Source: JAVVHE01 sp032249695 (GTDB lineage Bacteria > Pseudomonadota > Alphaproteobacteria > Sphingomonadales > Sphingomonadaceae). From it: a stretch of DNA of 28,459 nucleotides. The notes under the pieces are model-generated. The model ran no database searches. It was given only the letters and a program-made list of their open reading frames with translations, and was not told the origin of the DNA. Every line of letters starts with the position of its first letter. The stretch's first letter is position 1. The stretch is from positions 1 through 28,459 of the forward strand of contig JAVVHE010000027.1 in the NCBI GenBank assembly GCA_032249695.1, in the 5' to 3' direction. The position numbers and the translations under genes are program-made. Positions 1 through 8,283 of the stretch are shown piece by piece.

Positions 1-22
1 GCGCCGCCCGCTGGCGGCGGGG

Positions 23-55
23 CCCCCGCGTGCGGGGCTCCTTCGAGGGGTTTTT
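23..55. terminator. Possible stem-loop region after the tail tip gene
   Basis: Just past the stop codon of the leftmost tail gene lies a G/C dyad (CCCCG-CGTG-CGGGG at 24-37). On the plus strand a second small hairpin (CTCC-TTCGA-GGGG, 39-51) runs into a T5 tract. This could terminate transcription entering from the left, or simply be intergenic structure before the next leftward gene. An AAGGAG-like ribosome site also lies here on the minus strand. The window edge prevents a decision. Confidence 0.25.
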
Positions 56-1157
56 ATTGGGGGGGGGCGGGTGGCGCGCGTTCGCGGCCGCCCACGACGG
101 TATATTGCTCGGCGATCGGCGGCTGCGGCGTCCAGCGCACCGCGCCCGTGATGTCCGCGTCGGTGAACGCGGGCAGCGGCCCGGCCAGGTCGTTCTGCGC
201 CACGCGGATGCCGATCGAACCCGTCGAATCGTCGAGCTCCGCCGCTGCCGCCGCGGTCAGCAGGCCGAGACAGGTGAGCGGATCGTCGGAGTCGCTCCGC
301 GTCGCGCTGACGCGGAAGCGCGGCTCGGTCAGGCCGTCGCGCGTGGTGACCGATTCGGCGCACGTTGCGTTCGCTGCCGCCCAGCGCGCGCGGTCGCCGC
401 GGATGCGCGACCACGGCACGCCGTAGCCGACGCTCACCTTCTTCGCGCCCGTCGACGGGTTGGTGATGCGCCAGCCGAGCATCAGCGACAGCGCCGCCGC
501 AGTGGCGTTGTCGCTCCACACCCAGGTCGAGCAGTCGTCTGGCCGCTGGCTGCCCGTGCCGCCATTCGTGCTGTCGAAGCGCGGATCGTAGAGCGGCATC
601 CCGCGCCCCACGAAGGTCACCTTATTCTGCAGCCCGCCATTGAACCGCCCGCTGGTGGTGCGCTTCACGCGCAGCTTCGCGGTCGTGCAGCCAGTCAGCC
701 GCTGCGCTGCACCCCACGCTCCGCTGCTGTTGACGGTGTGGTACGCGCCCGGTCCGGCCTCGAGGATGATCTCGACGCTGAGCACCCCGGCGTAGGTGCC
801 GGGGATGTAGCCGTTGTCCCACGCCAGCTTGTCGTCGATCCAGATCTGCTCGACCGCGTCCGACTTGTGCGCGGCGAGCACGAAGACGTAGTCGATATAT
901 TCCTGGTTCGCCCCTGACGCCTCGAAATAGCGCAGGTCCGACACGAAGACGCCGCGCCCCAGCAGGAACTTGCGCGGGGTGGCTGCGTCGAGGCTGACGC
1001 TCTTGGGGTCGAAGTTCGAAAGCCTGGGCTTGGCGCTGCCCCCGAAGGCGAGGCTGGTGACGACGCTGGCAGCGGTCGCGACCAGGCTGACGACGGTGGC
1101 GGTGGCCCCCGCAGCGGTTGCGATCGCAGCCGCGCCGAGTGGGATTAGCTGCGGCAC
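54..1157 (-). CDS. Phage tail tip / host-specificity protein (probable N-terminal part)
   Basis: A 367-residue protein in the last position of the tail operon, where tail-tip or host-specificity (J-like) proteins sit. Residues about 4-35 are a hydrophobic Ala/Val/Thr-rich stretch. A beta-rich body follows with motifs such as VFVSDLRYF and WIDDKLAWDNGYIPGTY, typical of the N-terminal third of alphaproteobacterial tail tip proteins. The GTG at 1157 was chosen because GGGAGAGG precedes it and it overlaps the upstream peptidase gene by 13 bases; a longer reading to 1274 would overlap much more. The frame stops at 54 right after a nine-C run, giving a low-complexity end (APPAPPQ). Relatives are usually far longer, so this may be a truncation, a split gene or a homopolymer error. 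Confidence 0.7.
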   Translation of the reverse strand: MPQLIPLGAAAIATAAGATATVVSLVATAASVVTSLAFGGSAKPRLSNFDPKSVSLDAATPRKFLLGRGVFVSDLRYFEASGANQEYIDYVFVLAAHKSDAVEQIWIDDKLAWDNGYIPGTYAGVLSVEIILEAGPGAYHTVNSSGAWGAAQRLTGCTTAKLRVKRTTSGRFNGGLQNKVTFVGRGMPLYDPRFDSTNGGTGSQRPDDCSTWVWSDNATAAALSLMLGWRITNPSTGAKKVSVGYGVPWSRIRGDRARWAAANATCAESVTTRDGLTEPRFRVSATRSDSDDPLTCLGLLTAAAAAELDDSTGSIGIRVAQNDLAGPLPAFTDADITGAVRWTPQPPIAEQYTVVGGRERAPPAPPQ

Positions 1158-1645
1158 GCCGCCTCTCCCGATCTTGCCAGCCGGTGGCCCCACGGCTGCC
1201 AGCTGGCGACCAGGTTGCGCGGCGGCTGCGCGACCAGCCCGTCTGCTCCGGCGAACAGCGCATGGCCCCGCCACATCACGCCGAGCGCGTGGCCGAACGC
1301 TCCGCCCGGATCATCGTCGGCGGGGCAGGGGAGTTCGGTCGCGGGCGCAGCGACGATCCATCCGGCTCCCGCCGACAGCGGCCCGTGCCGCGCGCCGAAT
1401 GCCGCATCGGCGGCGGCGAGCAGGTCCGCGCAGCCGAGCTGCCGCAAGGCCCGCCCGGCTCCGGCGCCGCTTCGCCAGCTTAGCCCCTGGAGCAGCGGCG
1501 GCCGCGTGCCGCTCATCGCCAGCGCAGCGGCGGCGGCGAGCGTGACGCAGTCCTGCCGCCCCCATTCGAACGGGCGAAGCGTCCGCGCCGCGATCATCGC
1601 GGTCAGCCGCGCGTCCCAGTCGGGGTGGACGGGCGCGCCGATCAT
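1145..1645 (-). CDS. DUF6950/NlpC-P60-like tail-associated cysteine peptidase
   Basis: A 166-residue protein with FEWGRQDCVTLAAA near residues 26-38, the WG..DC signature of DUF6950 and NlpC/P60-like phage proteins. C33 is the candidate nucleophile and H119 (GGAFGHALG) a plausible partner. Such proteins lie between distal tail and tail tip genes and probably cut or bind peptidoglycan during DNA entry. The ATG at 1645 overlaps the previous stop as ATGA. The longer upstream extension of the frame is only a shadow of that gene. The family call rests on motif and position; catalytic activity is inferred. Confidence 0.75.
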   Translation of the reverse strand: MIGAPVHPDWDARLTAMIAARTLRPFEWGRQDCVTLAAAAALAMSGTRPPLLQGLSWRSGAGAGRALRQLGCADLLAAADAAFGARHGPLSAGAGWIVAAPATELPCPADDDPGGAFGHALGVMWRGHALFAGADGLVAQPPRNLVASWQPWGHRLARSGEAACRS

Positions 1646-2355
1646 TTGGTCTTGACCTCCTGGATGTCGAAGAAGGGCAGCACGCCGCCCGCCGCGATCG
1701 GCAGGTCGGAGCCGCCGAACCCGTAGCCGCTGCCATAATATTCGGGCGGCACGCCGCGGCTTTCGCCGCGGTCGCCGCGCTGGAAATCGGGCAACGCGCC
1801 CTGACCCATCGACAGCGTCGCCGCAGCCGACAGATCGCCCGGATCGAAATCGGCCTGCGAGAGATAGGTCCGCGCGGGCGCAGCCGCGAACAGCGCCGTG
1901 TAGTTCTCGATTGTCAGCGTCGCGATCATGCCCTCTGGCGACACGTCGGCGATGACCTGGCTCATATAGCCGGTCGCCACGTGCTGCCACGCGATGGCGG
2001 TGCCGCTGTTGTTGAGGATCACGAGCCAGCAGCGCGCCAGCCTGCCGGCATATTCGGCGACGTTGTCGATCGCTGCGACGTTCTCGGCCTCGGTCGGGAT
2101 CGCCGAGAGGGTGACGGTCCAGCTGTCCGATCCCGACGCGCCCTGCTCCACCGCGCCGACCGAGAGCACGCGGCTGTTGCCGAGCATCCAGCTCTGGCTG
2201 TCGAGGTCGTCGTCGCCGCTGAGGCCTGCGGGCGTCTTCACCTCCATCGGCCCCATCGCGATGCGCACCGGCGCGCTGGCGAACGCCAGGTAGAGCAGCA
2301 GCGCCGCCTGCACGTAGCCTTGGCTGAGCTGGCTGTCGGTGACTTCGTTCGCCAT
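1642..2355 (-). CDS. Minor tail / distal tail protein
   Basis: A 237-residue protein with no motif I can tie to one family. It is rich in predicted beta structure (SWTVTLSAIPTEAENVAAI, GMIATLTIENYTALF) and ends in a Gly/Tyr-rich segment around residues 205-225. Its place between the tape-measure side and the peptidase/tip genes suggests a baseplate-hub or distal tail component, like the DUF2163/DUF2460 pair in gene-transfer-agent-like tails. I cannot assign either family. The ATG at 2355 overlaps the upstream stop as TGATG. Confidence 0.75.
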   Translation of the reverse strand: MANEVTDSQLSQGYVQAALLLYLAFASAPVRIAMGPMEVKTPAGLSGDDDLDSQSWMLGNSRVLSVGAVEQGASGSDSWTVTLSAIPTEAENVAAIDNVAEYAGRLARCWLVILNNSGTAIAWQHVATGYMSQVIADVSPEGMIATLTIENYTALFAAAPARTYLSQADFDPGDLSAAATLSMGQGALPDFQRGDRGESRGVPPEYYGSGYGFGGSDLPIAAGGVLPFFDIQEVKTK

Positions 2356-2981
2356 CAGAAATATTCTTCGCAGTCTACGGTCGCAGCGTCGTAGCGTGTG
2401 GTGAGCGGGCCGACGCCCCAGCCGACCGGCTGCATCTTGCGCATCAGCGCCCACGGGCTGCCGAGCTCGATGCTCGCGGTCGTGCTGGTATTGTAGGTGC
2501 GCCGCAGCGGCGAGCCGAGGAGCGCGGTCCCGACGTCGGCGGTGCTCACGAGGTCGGCCGCGAGCTCGACCAGCTGTTCGTCACCGTCGGGGTGCACGGC
2601 GGTCAGCTTCTGCCCCGCCTTCATGACGGTCTGGTTGGCGGGCAGGTTTGCGAGGATCAGCTGAAAACCCGTCTGCCCGTCGCCATAGACGCGCGCCTGA
2701 CCCAGCAGCACGCCGGCGGGTGTGCGCTGCGCCGCCTCGACCGCCACCAGCCGGAACGCGTTCGCGCGGCCGCGCAGCGCCGCGTTGAACCCGCGCCACG
2801 CAAGCTGCGCGGCGGCCGACAGCGGCGGCAGCTCGACCTTGCAGCGCCACCGCGCCGGTCCGGCGAGCGTGTTGACCTGGCTGGCGCCGGTCCACATCGA
2901 ACGGCTCAGCACGTCGGCCTCGGGCGGGGTCCAGTCGGTGCGCCGGATCGGCACCGTCGAAGGCCAAGGAATGACCGCCAC
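2355..2981 (-). CDS. Distal tail protein (Dit-like position)
   Basis: A 208-residue protein encoded immediately after the tape measure gene, the usual slot for a distal tail protein joining tube and tip. It begins MAVIPWPSTVPIRRTDWTPP, contains a central segment on adding and removing material (RVYGDGQTGFQLILANLPAN), and ends in an aromatic/acidic tail. The start is a GTG at 2981, three bases past the tape-measure stop. No catalytic motif is seen. The assignment is by position and general resemblance to tail proteins of alphaproteobacterial siphophages. Confidence 0.72.
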   Translation of the reverse strand: MAVIPWPSTVPIRRTDWTPPEADVLSRSMWTGASQVNTLAGPARWRCKVELPPLSAAAQLAWRGFNAALRGRANAFRLVAVEAAQRTPAGVLLGQARVYGDGQTGFQLILANLPANQTVMKAGQKLTAVHPDGDEQLVELAADLVSTADVGTALLGSPLRRTYNTSTTASIELGSPWALMRKMQPVGWGVGPLTTRYDAATVDCEEYF

Positions 2982-2984
2982 GGT

Positions 2985-5663
2985 TCAGGCCGCGCGGCTG
3001 CCGGGCAGGCGCGGCCGTGTCACGCGGTTGACTTCGGCGCGCCCGCCGAGCTTGCCGCCGCTGATCGATGCGACCGCGCCAGCCGCGACCCGCCGGTTGA
3101 CCTGGTTCAGCAGCTCTTCGGTGACGACCGCGCCGCGCAGATCGAAATAGTCGCCGCCGCCGCCCAACCCGCCCAGCCGGTGGTTGGGGATGATCGTGCC
3201 CGGCAACCTCGGGACGAACAGCTCGGGCCCCTCCTCGCCGACCAGGCTGGCCAAGCCGACTGGCGGATCGCCGCCGGCCGCGAAGCGCAGCCCCGAGAAC
3301 ACCGACGCGCTGTTCCTCGCGAAGAACGAGCTCGCGGCGTCGACGCTGGGGCCACCGGCGCCGCCGAACGCGCTGATCCCCGCCGAGAGCAGGCTGGAAA
3401 AGATATCGCCGCCGCCGCCACCGCCACCGCCGCCCAGCAGCGAACGGAACAGCTGGTGCGTCGCCAGCTTGGTGAAGTCCTGCAGGATGCCATTGAGGAT
3501 GTCGTCGATCACACCGCCGAACACTCTGATCTTGCCGATCGACTGCTCGACCGCGCTGTCGACGCGGCCGAAGCCGTTGACAGCGATCTGCTCGAACGCG
3601 TCCTCGATGTTCGCGCCCTCGGTTTCGAGCTGGCGGCGGTAGCGCGCCAGCGGCCCCTCGTTCTGGCGTTCGATCGACTGGCGCTGCAGCGGCGCGGTGG
3701 CGTTCGCCTGATCCACCCGCGCCTGCGCTGCGTCGACCTGCCCCTGCGTCGCCTGCCCCAGCTTCTGCAGCGCCTTCAGGTTGTCGACCTCGGCCTTCAG
3801 CTGCTGGAGCTTCAGATCGAGCAGCTGCTCCTCGATGCGCTGGCGGTCGCGGCGGTTGGTTGCAAGCTCGAGCTCGGCCTGCAGCTCGTCGCGCTGGCCC
3901 GCCAGCCGCGTCTGCAGCAGCTGGAACGCCTCGTCGGCCTTGCGCGCCTCCTCGCGATTGGACAGCGCGGTCAGCTCGGCGGCGGCGGTCTGGTCGGCGA
4001 GCGCTGCGAGCTTCCGTCCCTGCGCTGCGGTCAGCTGCTTGTTCGCCACGCGCTGCGCGGTCTCTTCCTTCAGGGTGTCGCGCGCGGTTTCGATGCGCTC
4101 CTTCTCCACCGCAAAGCGCGCGGCGGGGTCGCCGGTCGCGTCTGCCTGCGCGGCGAGCAGCCCCAGCCGCGCACGGTCGACGGCCTTGTCGCCCGCTGCC
4201 TCGGCACGCGACGCGGCCAGCCGCGCGCGGTCGTCGGCCTTGGCTTTCGCCGCCGCCTTGCGCGCATCCGCTTCGGCCTTCTGCGCGCCCGGTCCGGCAT
4301 CGTAGACCTGCCCGGCGAGCATCGAGATGCGCTTGCCCTCGGCTGATCCGGGCTCGACCCCGGCCTGCTGCAACGCCGCGGCGATGGCGAGCTTGCGCGG
4401 ATCGCCGTCGGCGGCGGCCTTCGAAAGCAGCTGGTCGATCACCTCCTGCGCCCGCCGGTTCCTGACCGTGCCGCTGCCGGCGCTGAATCGCGAGAGCGGG
4501 AAGTTCTTGCTGAGCTGTTGCTCAACCGGCGTCGGCAACGCGCCCCGCATCCGCACCGCCTCTGCCTCCTTCGCCGCCTTGATGAGCGTCTGCCGACTCG
4601 AGGTGAGCACGTCGAACGTCCCCGCAATGGTACCGCCGATGAGGCCGTAGCGCTCGCGGTCCTTGCCGTAGATGGCGCTCGTGCCTGCGAGCTGGGCGTC
4701 GGCGGCACCTGCGTTCCCGATTGCGGCGCCGATCGCCGCGCCGGGCAAACCGGCCACGCGGCTGCCGACCAGCGCGCCAGCCGCCGCCCCCGCGATCTCG
4801 CGGATACGGTCGGGATCCTGCGATGCGAACTCGGCCAAGCCGCCGGCCGCCTTGAACAGGGCGCTCGCCAGCTTCAGCAGCGCGTCGGAATTGGCGCCGA
4901 CCGCCGCGGCGAGCTCGAGGCTCAGCACCTGCTTCAGCGCCTCGGACTTTTGCCCGAACTCTGCGAGCCGTTCGACCTCGCCTTCGGAAAGTACGACGCC
5001 GAGCTTGGCAGCGCTGGCGGCGAAATCGTCGAGGCCCTGTGATCCGCGCTGCAGCGCGGGCACGATCGCGGTCGCCGCGCCCTGGAACAGCAGCTGCGCC
5101 GCCTCGGCGGCCTGTGCCTTGTTGCCGAAATTGGCGAAGCCGTCGGCGGTCTGGCGCAGGATCTGCTCAAGCGGCAGCGCACGCCCGCGGCTGTCGGTCA
5201 GCCGCACACCAAGCTCCTTGAAGGTGTCGGCGTACTCCTTGTTGCCGTTCCGCGCCTTTCCTACTGCCTGGTTAAGACTGATCAGCCCCTCTTCGGCCTT
5301 GCCCGCATCGCCGCCGCTCTGGCCGACGGCGAAGCGGAACTCCTGGATAGCGCGCGTGGACAGGTCCGTGTTGGCGGCGGTCTGCTTCAGCTTCTCGCCG
5401 AACTTGCCCGATGCTTCCACCGCCGCCAGCAGCCCGGTCGAAAGCTGCGAGACTAGCCCGCCGATAAAACCGCCGGCAAAGGCCGAGCCGAGCGACTGTT
5501 TCGTCCTGCCGCCAAACTGATCGAAGCGCCGCTCGATCTTGTCGAGGCTGGCGTCGGCGTCGACCCCAGCCTGCCGGAGGCTGACGCCGAGCTGTTTCAG
5601 CTGTTCGCGCGTGATCTCGGTCTCGGCCTGGATGGCGAGGTAGAGCGTCTTGCGGTCAGCCAT
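2985..5663 (-). CDS. Tail tape measure protein
   Basis: At 892 residues this is the longest gene in the window. It is built like a tape measure: an N-terminal helical region, hydrophobic Gly/Ala segments around residues 285-320, long charged coiled coils about 455-660 (ADARKAAAKAKADDRARL and similar), then a Gly-rich stretch. The C-terminal signature VGEEGPELFVP...GTIIPN is characteristic of phage tape measure proteins. It sets tail length and probably assists DNA passage. The start overlaps the upstream chaperone gene by eight bases (ATGGCTGA). Its length predicts a siphovirus tail of roughly 130 nm by the usual 1.5 angstrom per residue rule. Confidence 0.93.
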   Translation of the reverse strand: MADRKTLYLAIQAETEITREQLKQLGVSLRQAGVDADASLDKIERRFDQFGGRTKQSLGSAFAGGFIGGLVSQLSTGLLAAVEASGKFGEKLKQTAANTDLSTRAIQEFRFAVGQSGGDAGKAEEGLISLNQAVGKARNGNKEYADTFKELGVRLTDSRGRALPLEQILRQTADGFANFGNKAQAAEAAQLLFQGAATAIVPALQRGSQGLDDFAASAAKLGVVLSEGEVERLAEFGQKSEALKQVLSLELAAAVGANSDALLKLASALFKAAGGLAEFASQDPDRIREIAGAAAGALVGSRVAGLPGAAIGAAIGNAGAADAQLAGTSAIYGKDRERYGLIGGTIAGTFDVLTSSRQTLIKAAKEAEAVRMRGALPTPVEQQLSKNFPLSRFSAGSGTVRNRRAQEVIDQLLSKAAADGDPRKLAIAAALQQAGVEPGSAEGKRISMLAGQVYDAGPGAQKAEADARKAAAKAKADDRARLAASRAEAAGDKAVDRARLGLLAAQADATGDPAARFAVEKERIETARDTLKEETAQRVANKQLTAAQGRKLAALADQTAAAELTALSNREEARKADEAFQLLQTRLAGQRDELQAELELATNRRDRQRIEEQLLDLKLQQLKAEVDNLKALQKLGQATQGQVDAAQARVDQANATAPLQRQSIERQNEGPLARYRRQLETEGANIEDAFEQIAVNGFGRVDSAVEQSIGKIRVFGGVIDDILNGILQDFTKLATHQLFRSLLGGGGGGGGGDIFSSLLSAGISAFGGAGGPSVDAASSFFARNSASVFSGLRFAAGGDPPVGLASLVGEEGPELFVPRLPGTIIPNHRLGGLGGGGDYFDLRGAVVTEELLNQVNRRVAAGAVASISGGKLGGRAEVNRVTRPRLPGSRAA

Positions 5664-5796
5664 CGTTCGCCTCCTCCTTCTGGCGGCGCAGCTCCGCCTG
5701 CAGTTGGTGCCATTCGGCTGCGGCCATCAGGTCGTGCGAGGTCGCGGCCCAGAAGGCGGCCGGGGTCCAGCCCAGTCCGCCGATCGCGTAGCTCAT
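5656..5796 (-). CDS. Small tail assembly chaperone (TAC_6/GTA type)
   Basis: A 46-residue protein starting MSYAIGGLGWTPAAFWAATSHDL. The LGW.P..FW.AT..(D/E)L pattern marks the small tail assembly chaperones found just before the tape measure gene in gene transfer agents and related phages. It ends with a charged helix (EWHQLQAELRRQKEEANDG). The start overlaps the larger chaperone's stop as TGATG, and the end overlaps the tape measure start. This close linkage suggests that the two chaperones and the tape measure are made in set ratios. Confidence 0.8.
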   Translation of the reverse strand: MSYAIGGLGWTPAAFWAATSHDLMAAAEWHQLQAELRRQKEEANDG

Positions 5797-6239
5797 CAGT
5801 TGACGAAGCCGGGGGCGGAGGTCGTCGAACGCGTCCCCGCCCCCTTCGCTTCCCCCAGCGCGGTGTAGCCGCCGGTGACCGCGCGGAAGAGCAGGCGCAT
5901 GACCACTTGCGTTATCGCCCACATCAGCCCGCCATCCGCCTCGTAGAGCAGCGCGCCGATGCGTTTGGCCGTCACCGCGCGCAGGTTGTCATCGCCGACG
6001 GCGCGGCCCTGTGCCTTGATGCACTGTGCGACGACCTCGGCCAGGTGCGCAGCGGACAGCGTCCCGCTCTCGGCAGCCTGCGCCAGCTCGAGCAGGGTCT
6101 TCCCGCAAGCGCTCTCGATCGCGCCGACCGCCTCGAAACTGGGGCGCAGCACATACTCCACGCCATCAAGCTCGATCGCGATCTCGCCGCGCGCGTCGAC
6201 GGCGGACGCCTCGGCTGGCGCGCTTGCCTTGGTGCGCAT
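5796..6239 (-). CDS. Tail assembly chaperone, gene transfer agent family
   Basis: A 147-residue protein with GEIAIELDGVEYVLRPSFEAVGAIESACGKTLLEL at residues about 18-52. This is the core of the gene-transfer-agent-type tail chaperones (Phage_TAC_11-like): a short beta region followed by helices. It should coat or guide the tape measure protein before tube polymerisation. It lies between the tail tube and small chaperone genes, the standard order. No slippery site was identified between the two chaperone frames; they are linked by a TGATG junction instead of a visible frameshift. Confidence 0.8.
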   Translation of the reverse strand: MRTKASAPAEASAVDARGEIAIELDGVEYVLRPSFEAVGAIESACGKTLLELAQAAESGTLSAAHLAEVVAQCIKAQGRAVGDDNLRAVTAKRIGALLYEADGGLMWAITQVVMRLLFRAVTGGYTALGEAKGAGTRSTTSAPGFVN

Positions 6240-6244
6240 CGGCG

Positions 6245-6679
6245 TCAGGCCAGCGTGTTGGTGGTGGGGGCCGACGCGGGCGCCAGCTGCGCCTGCACCT
6301 TCACCGCGTCGTTAAGGCCGAAGCTCTTGTTGAGCTGGGTGACATAATGCGCGCCCTCATAGACCACGTCGGCCGGTGCCGCACCGCTCGATCCACCCTT
6401 GCGGATCTGGAAGTTGGTGGGGAGCTGGTTCACGAACTGGCTTTCCAGCCGCGTGAAGCCGTTCGTATCGGGCAGATCTGGGATGAGGTCGGCGCTGATC
6501 TGGACCGAAATCAGCCCCGGAACCGACGTACCGTAGGGGCTGTTCGTCTTGTCCGAGGTGTCGATCAGCTGCGTCGACTGCGAGTAGCTGAGCGACTGCT
6601 GACCCTTGACCTCGTTGAAGGTGCCAGCGGTGGCGCTTTCGATCCACAGCCGGTAATTATTGCCGAGCTTCTTTGCCAT
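6245..6679 (-). CDS. Major tail (tube) protein
   Basis: A 144-residue protein starting MAKKLGNNYRLWIESA. It has the pattern of TP901-1/gene-transfer-agent major tail proteins, including GQQSLSYSQSTQLIDTSDKT and SVQISADLIPDLPD. It should polymerise as the tail tube. GGAGAAGTAAGTC precedes the ATG, one of the strongest ribosome sites in the operon, as fits a major structural protein. The context is a tail completion/terminator gene upstream and chaperones downstream. Confidence 0.87.
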   Translation of the reverse strand: MAKKLGNNYRLWIESATAGTFNEVKGQQSLSYSQSTQLIDTSDKTNSPYGTSVPGLISVQISADLIPDLPDTNGFTRLESQFVNQLPTNFQIRKGGSSGAAPADVVYEGAHYVTQLNKSFGLNDAVKVQAQLAPASAPTTNTLA

Positions 6680-6682
6680 GAC

Positions 6683-6898
6683 TTACTTCTCCTGTGCTGT
6701 GTCGGTCTCGGCGGGGGCCGCGATCTCGCTTGCAAATCCGCGTGCCGCCGCGGCGAGCGCCGGGTGCCCCTCCTCGTCCAGGCGGTCGCCCAGCGCGCGT
6801 GCGGCAGCCGCGAGCGCGTCGGTCACCTGCCCCGCGGGCGCGAGGAACGCCGCGCGCAGCAGCGCGGCGAACGCGGTCTGCAGATTGGTCTTTGGCAT
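6683..6898 (-). CDS. Small Ala-rich protein of the tail operon
   Basis: A 71-residue helical protein (MPKTNLQTAFAALLRAAFLAPAGQVTD...) between the tail terminator and tail tube genes. I do not recognise the family. Two consecutive ATGs are possible; the second at 6898 fits the upstream GGAGG better, while the first at 6901 gives an ATGA overlap with the preceding stop. A minor assembly factor is the simplest guess. Confidence 0.6.
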   Translation of the reverse strand: MPKTNLQTAFAALLRAAFLAPAGQVTDALAAAARALGDRLDEEGHPALAAAARGFASEIAAPAETDTAQEK

Positions 6899-7305
6899 CA
6901 TGCCTCCTTCGGCTGCGCGAGCAGCCGGTATGTGTGGGTCCGCACCAGCGCGGGGCCCTTCGGGTAATCGAGGATCTGCTGCTCGGCCTCGCTGGTGAGC
7001 GTCGGCGGCGACAGGTCGGCGGTTGCGCTGGGCAGCGGCTGGGCGTCCAGCCGCGCGACGCTCGATGCGCCCATGCGGTCGAGCGCGCGCGGACTGTCGG
7101 CAGGCGCCCAGTGCTCGACGCCGACGAGATAGAACCCGTCGGGGGCGCCCTTGGCCAGTCGCTCGTCCAATAGGATCTGGCCGACCGCGACGACGGGCAA
7201 ATCCTGGTCGACCGGCGGGCTGGACCACACCGCCCAATCGGGCGCGGGCGCAGCCTTCAGGGCGACGATCACCGCCGCGCGGATTGCTTCGCTGAACGCC
7301 GCCAT
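6898..7305 (-). CDS. Tail completion/terminator protein (DUF3168-like)
   Basis: A 135-residue protein beginning MAAFSEAIRAAVIVALKAAP, followed by a conserved DLPVVAVGQILLDERL segment and a C-terminal VRTHTYRLLAQP strand. This is the layout of DUF3168 tail completion proteins, which cap the tail end facing the head. Its place between the gp10-like gene and the tail tube gene fits. It starts at a TGATG junction with the upstream gene. Confidence 0.78.
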   Translation of the reverse strand: MAAFSEAIRAAVIVALKAAPAPDWAVWSSPPVDQDLPVVAVGQILLDERLAKGAPDGFYLVGVEHWAPADSPRALDRMGASSVARLDAQPLPSATADLSPPTLTSEAEQQILDYPKGPALVRTHTYRLLAQPKEA

Positions 7306-7919
7306 CAGCCGCGCACCGCATCGGCGAGGATGTCCCAGCCCGACAGCCGCAGCGCGTCATCGTAGACCGCGATCAGCCGCGCTCCCGCGGCGGCCTGGAT
7401 ATCGTCGCGCGCGCGGCCGACCACGATGTCATAGCGATCGGGGCTGATCGGGCTGATGGCGCGGCTGTAGGGCCGCGTGTAGCGGCCGAGCGTCAGCACG
7501 CGCTTCGCCCCGCCCGCGCGGCGGCCGACGACCTGCTGCGTGCCGATATAGCGGCGGCGCGGTCGCGACCGCGACGCGGTCAGCCCGCGCCCGAACTCAA
7601 GCGGGATGATATAGAAGCCGTCGCTCAGCGCCTTGCCGGTCAGGAGGCCGATGCGCAGCTCCTTGCGGTCCTGCAGCACACGGCTCGACAGCAGCGAGAC
7701 GAGGCCGCCGACCGGGCGCGGGCTGCCGTCGTGGCGGAACGTCGCCTGGCGGGGGCCCTGCCGCACCGGCACGCCCTGCCGCGCGCGCGCAAGGCTGGGC
7801 CCGGCGAGCGCCTCGAGCTCGCTCACGAACGAGCGTTCGATCGCGGGGCCGAGCGCCGCGACGACGGTCGCCACCTCGCCGAACGTGGCTGTGGCGCGGA
7901 CCGGGTGCAGCCTAGCCAT
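7305..7919 (-). CDS. HK97 gp10-like head-tail/tail protein
   Basis: A 204-residue basic protein whose N-terminal half (FGEVATVVAALGPAIERSFVSELEAL) and position between the adaptor and DUF3168 genes match HK97 gp10-type proteins, which act at the head-tail joint. The middle contains an unusually Arg-rich segment (SRSRPRRRYIGTQQVVGRRAGG, about 116-137) and it is longer than most relatives. The start overlaps the upstream stop (ATGGCTAG). Family membership is moderately supported. Confidence 0.7.
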   Translation of the reverse strand: MARLHPVRATATFGEVATVVAALGPAIERSFVSELEALAGPSLARARQGVPVRQGPRQATFRHDGSPRPVGGLVSLLSSRVLQDRKELRIGLLTGKALSDGFYIIPLEFGRGLTASRSRPRRRYIGTQQVVGRRAGGAKRVLTLGRYTRPYSRAISPISPDRYDIVVGRARDDIQAAAGARLIAVYDDALRLSGWDILADAVRG

Positions 7920-8283
7920 TGCCCGGCTCCCCGTCGGCGAGCAGCGTGCCCTCGCAGATCAGTTGCAGGAACAGCGGGCGCTGGCCCATCGGCAGCTGCG
8001 CGCGCACGATCAGCCGCCAGCTCTGCCCCACCGTGTCGGTCCAGCCGAGCCGCCAGCCGGTGCCGAGCGCGCGCGGGCGGATCGTCACGCGGAAGCGGGT
8101 CGCGCCAGTCGCCAGCGAACCCTCGACCGCGAGCGACCCCTGCTCGGCCTCGACCATCGCGGGTAGGCGCGCCACGCGCTGCCACGTGCCCGTGCGCCCG
8201 CCCGCGCCGTCGTCGAGCGACGGCGGCTGCTCAAGCGTGACGATCTCGCGCAGATCGCCGGGTGTCGGGGTGCGCGGCGGCAT
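7912..8283 (-). CDS. Head-tail adaptor (stopper) protein
   Basis: A 123-residue protein with LREIVTLEQPPSLDDGAGGRTGTWQRVARLPAMVE at residues 10-44. This is the recognisable pattern of SPP1 gp16/HK97 gp7-type head-tail adaptors: strand, loop D.G.G....W, strand. The C-terminal part (FRVTIRPRALGTGWRLGWTD) is also typical. It should seal the connector and provide the tail docking ring. Its ATG at 8283 overlaps the connector stop as TGATG. Confidence 0.85.
   Translation of the reverse strand: MPPRTPTPGDLREIVTLEQPPSLDDGAGGRTGTWQRVARLPAMVEAEQGSLAVEGSLATGATRFRVTIRPRALGTGWRLGWTDTVGQSWRLIVRAQLPMGQRPLFLQLICEGTLLADGEPGNG

Noticed and set aside
2592..4346. Long open frame on the plus strand opposite the tape measure and distal tail genes
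   Set aside because: Arg/Gln/Leu-rich product with no domain, lying fully antisense to genes with clear family signatures. High GC removes stop codons from shadow frames.
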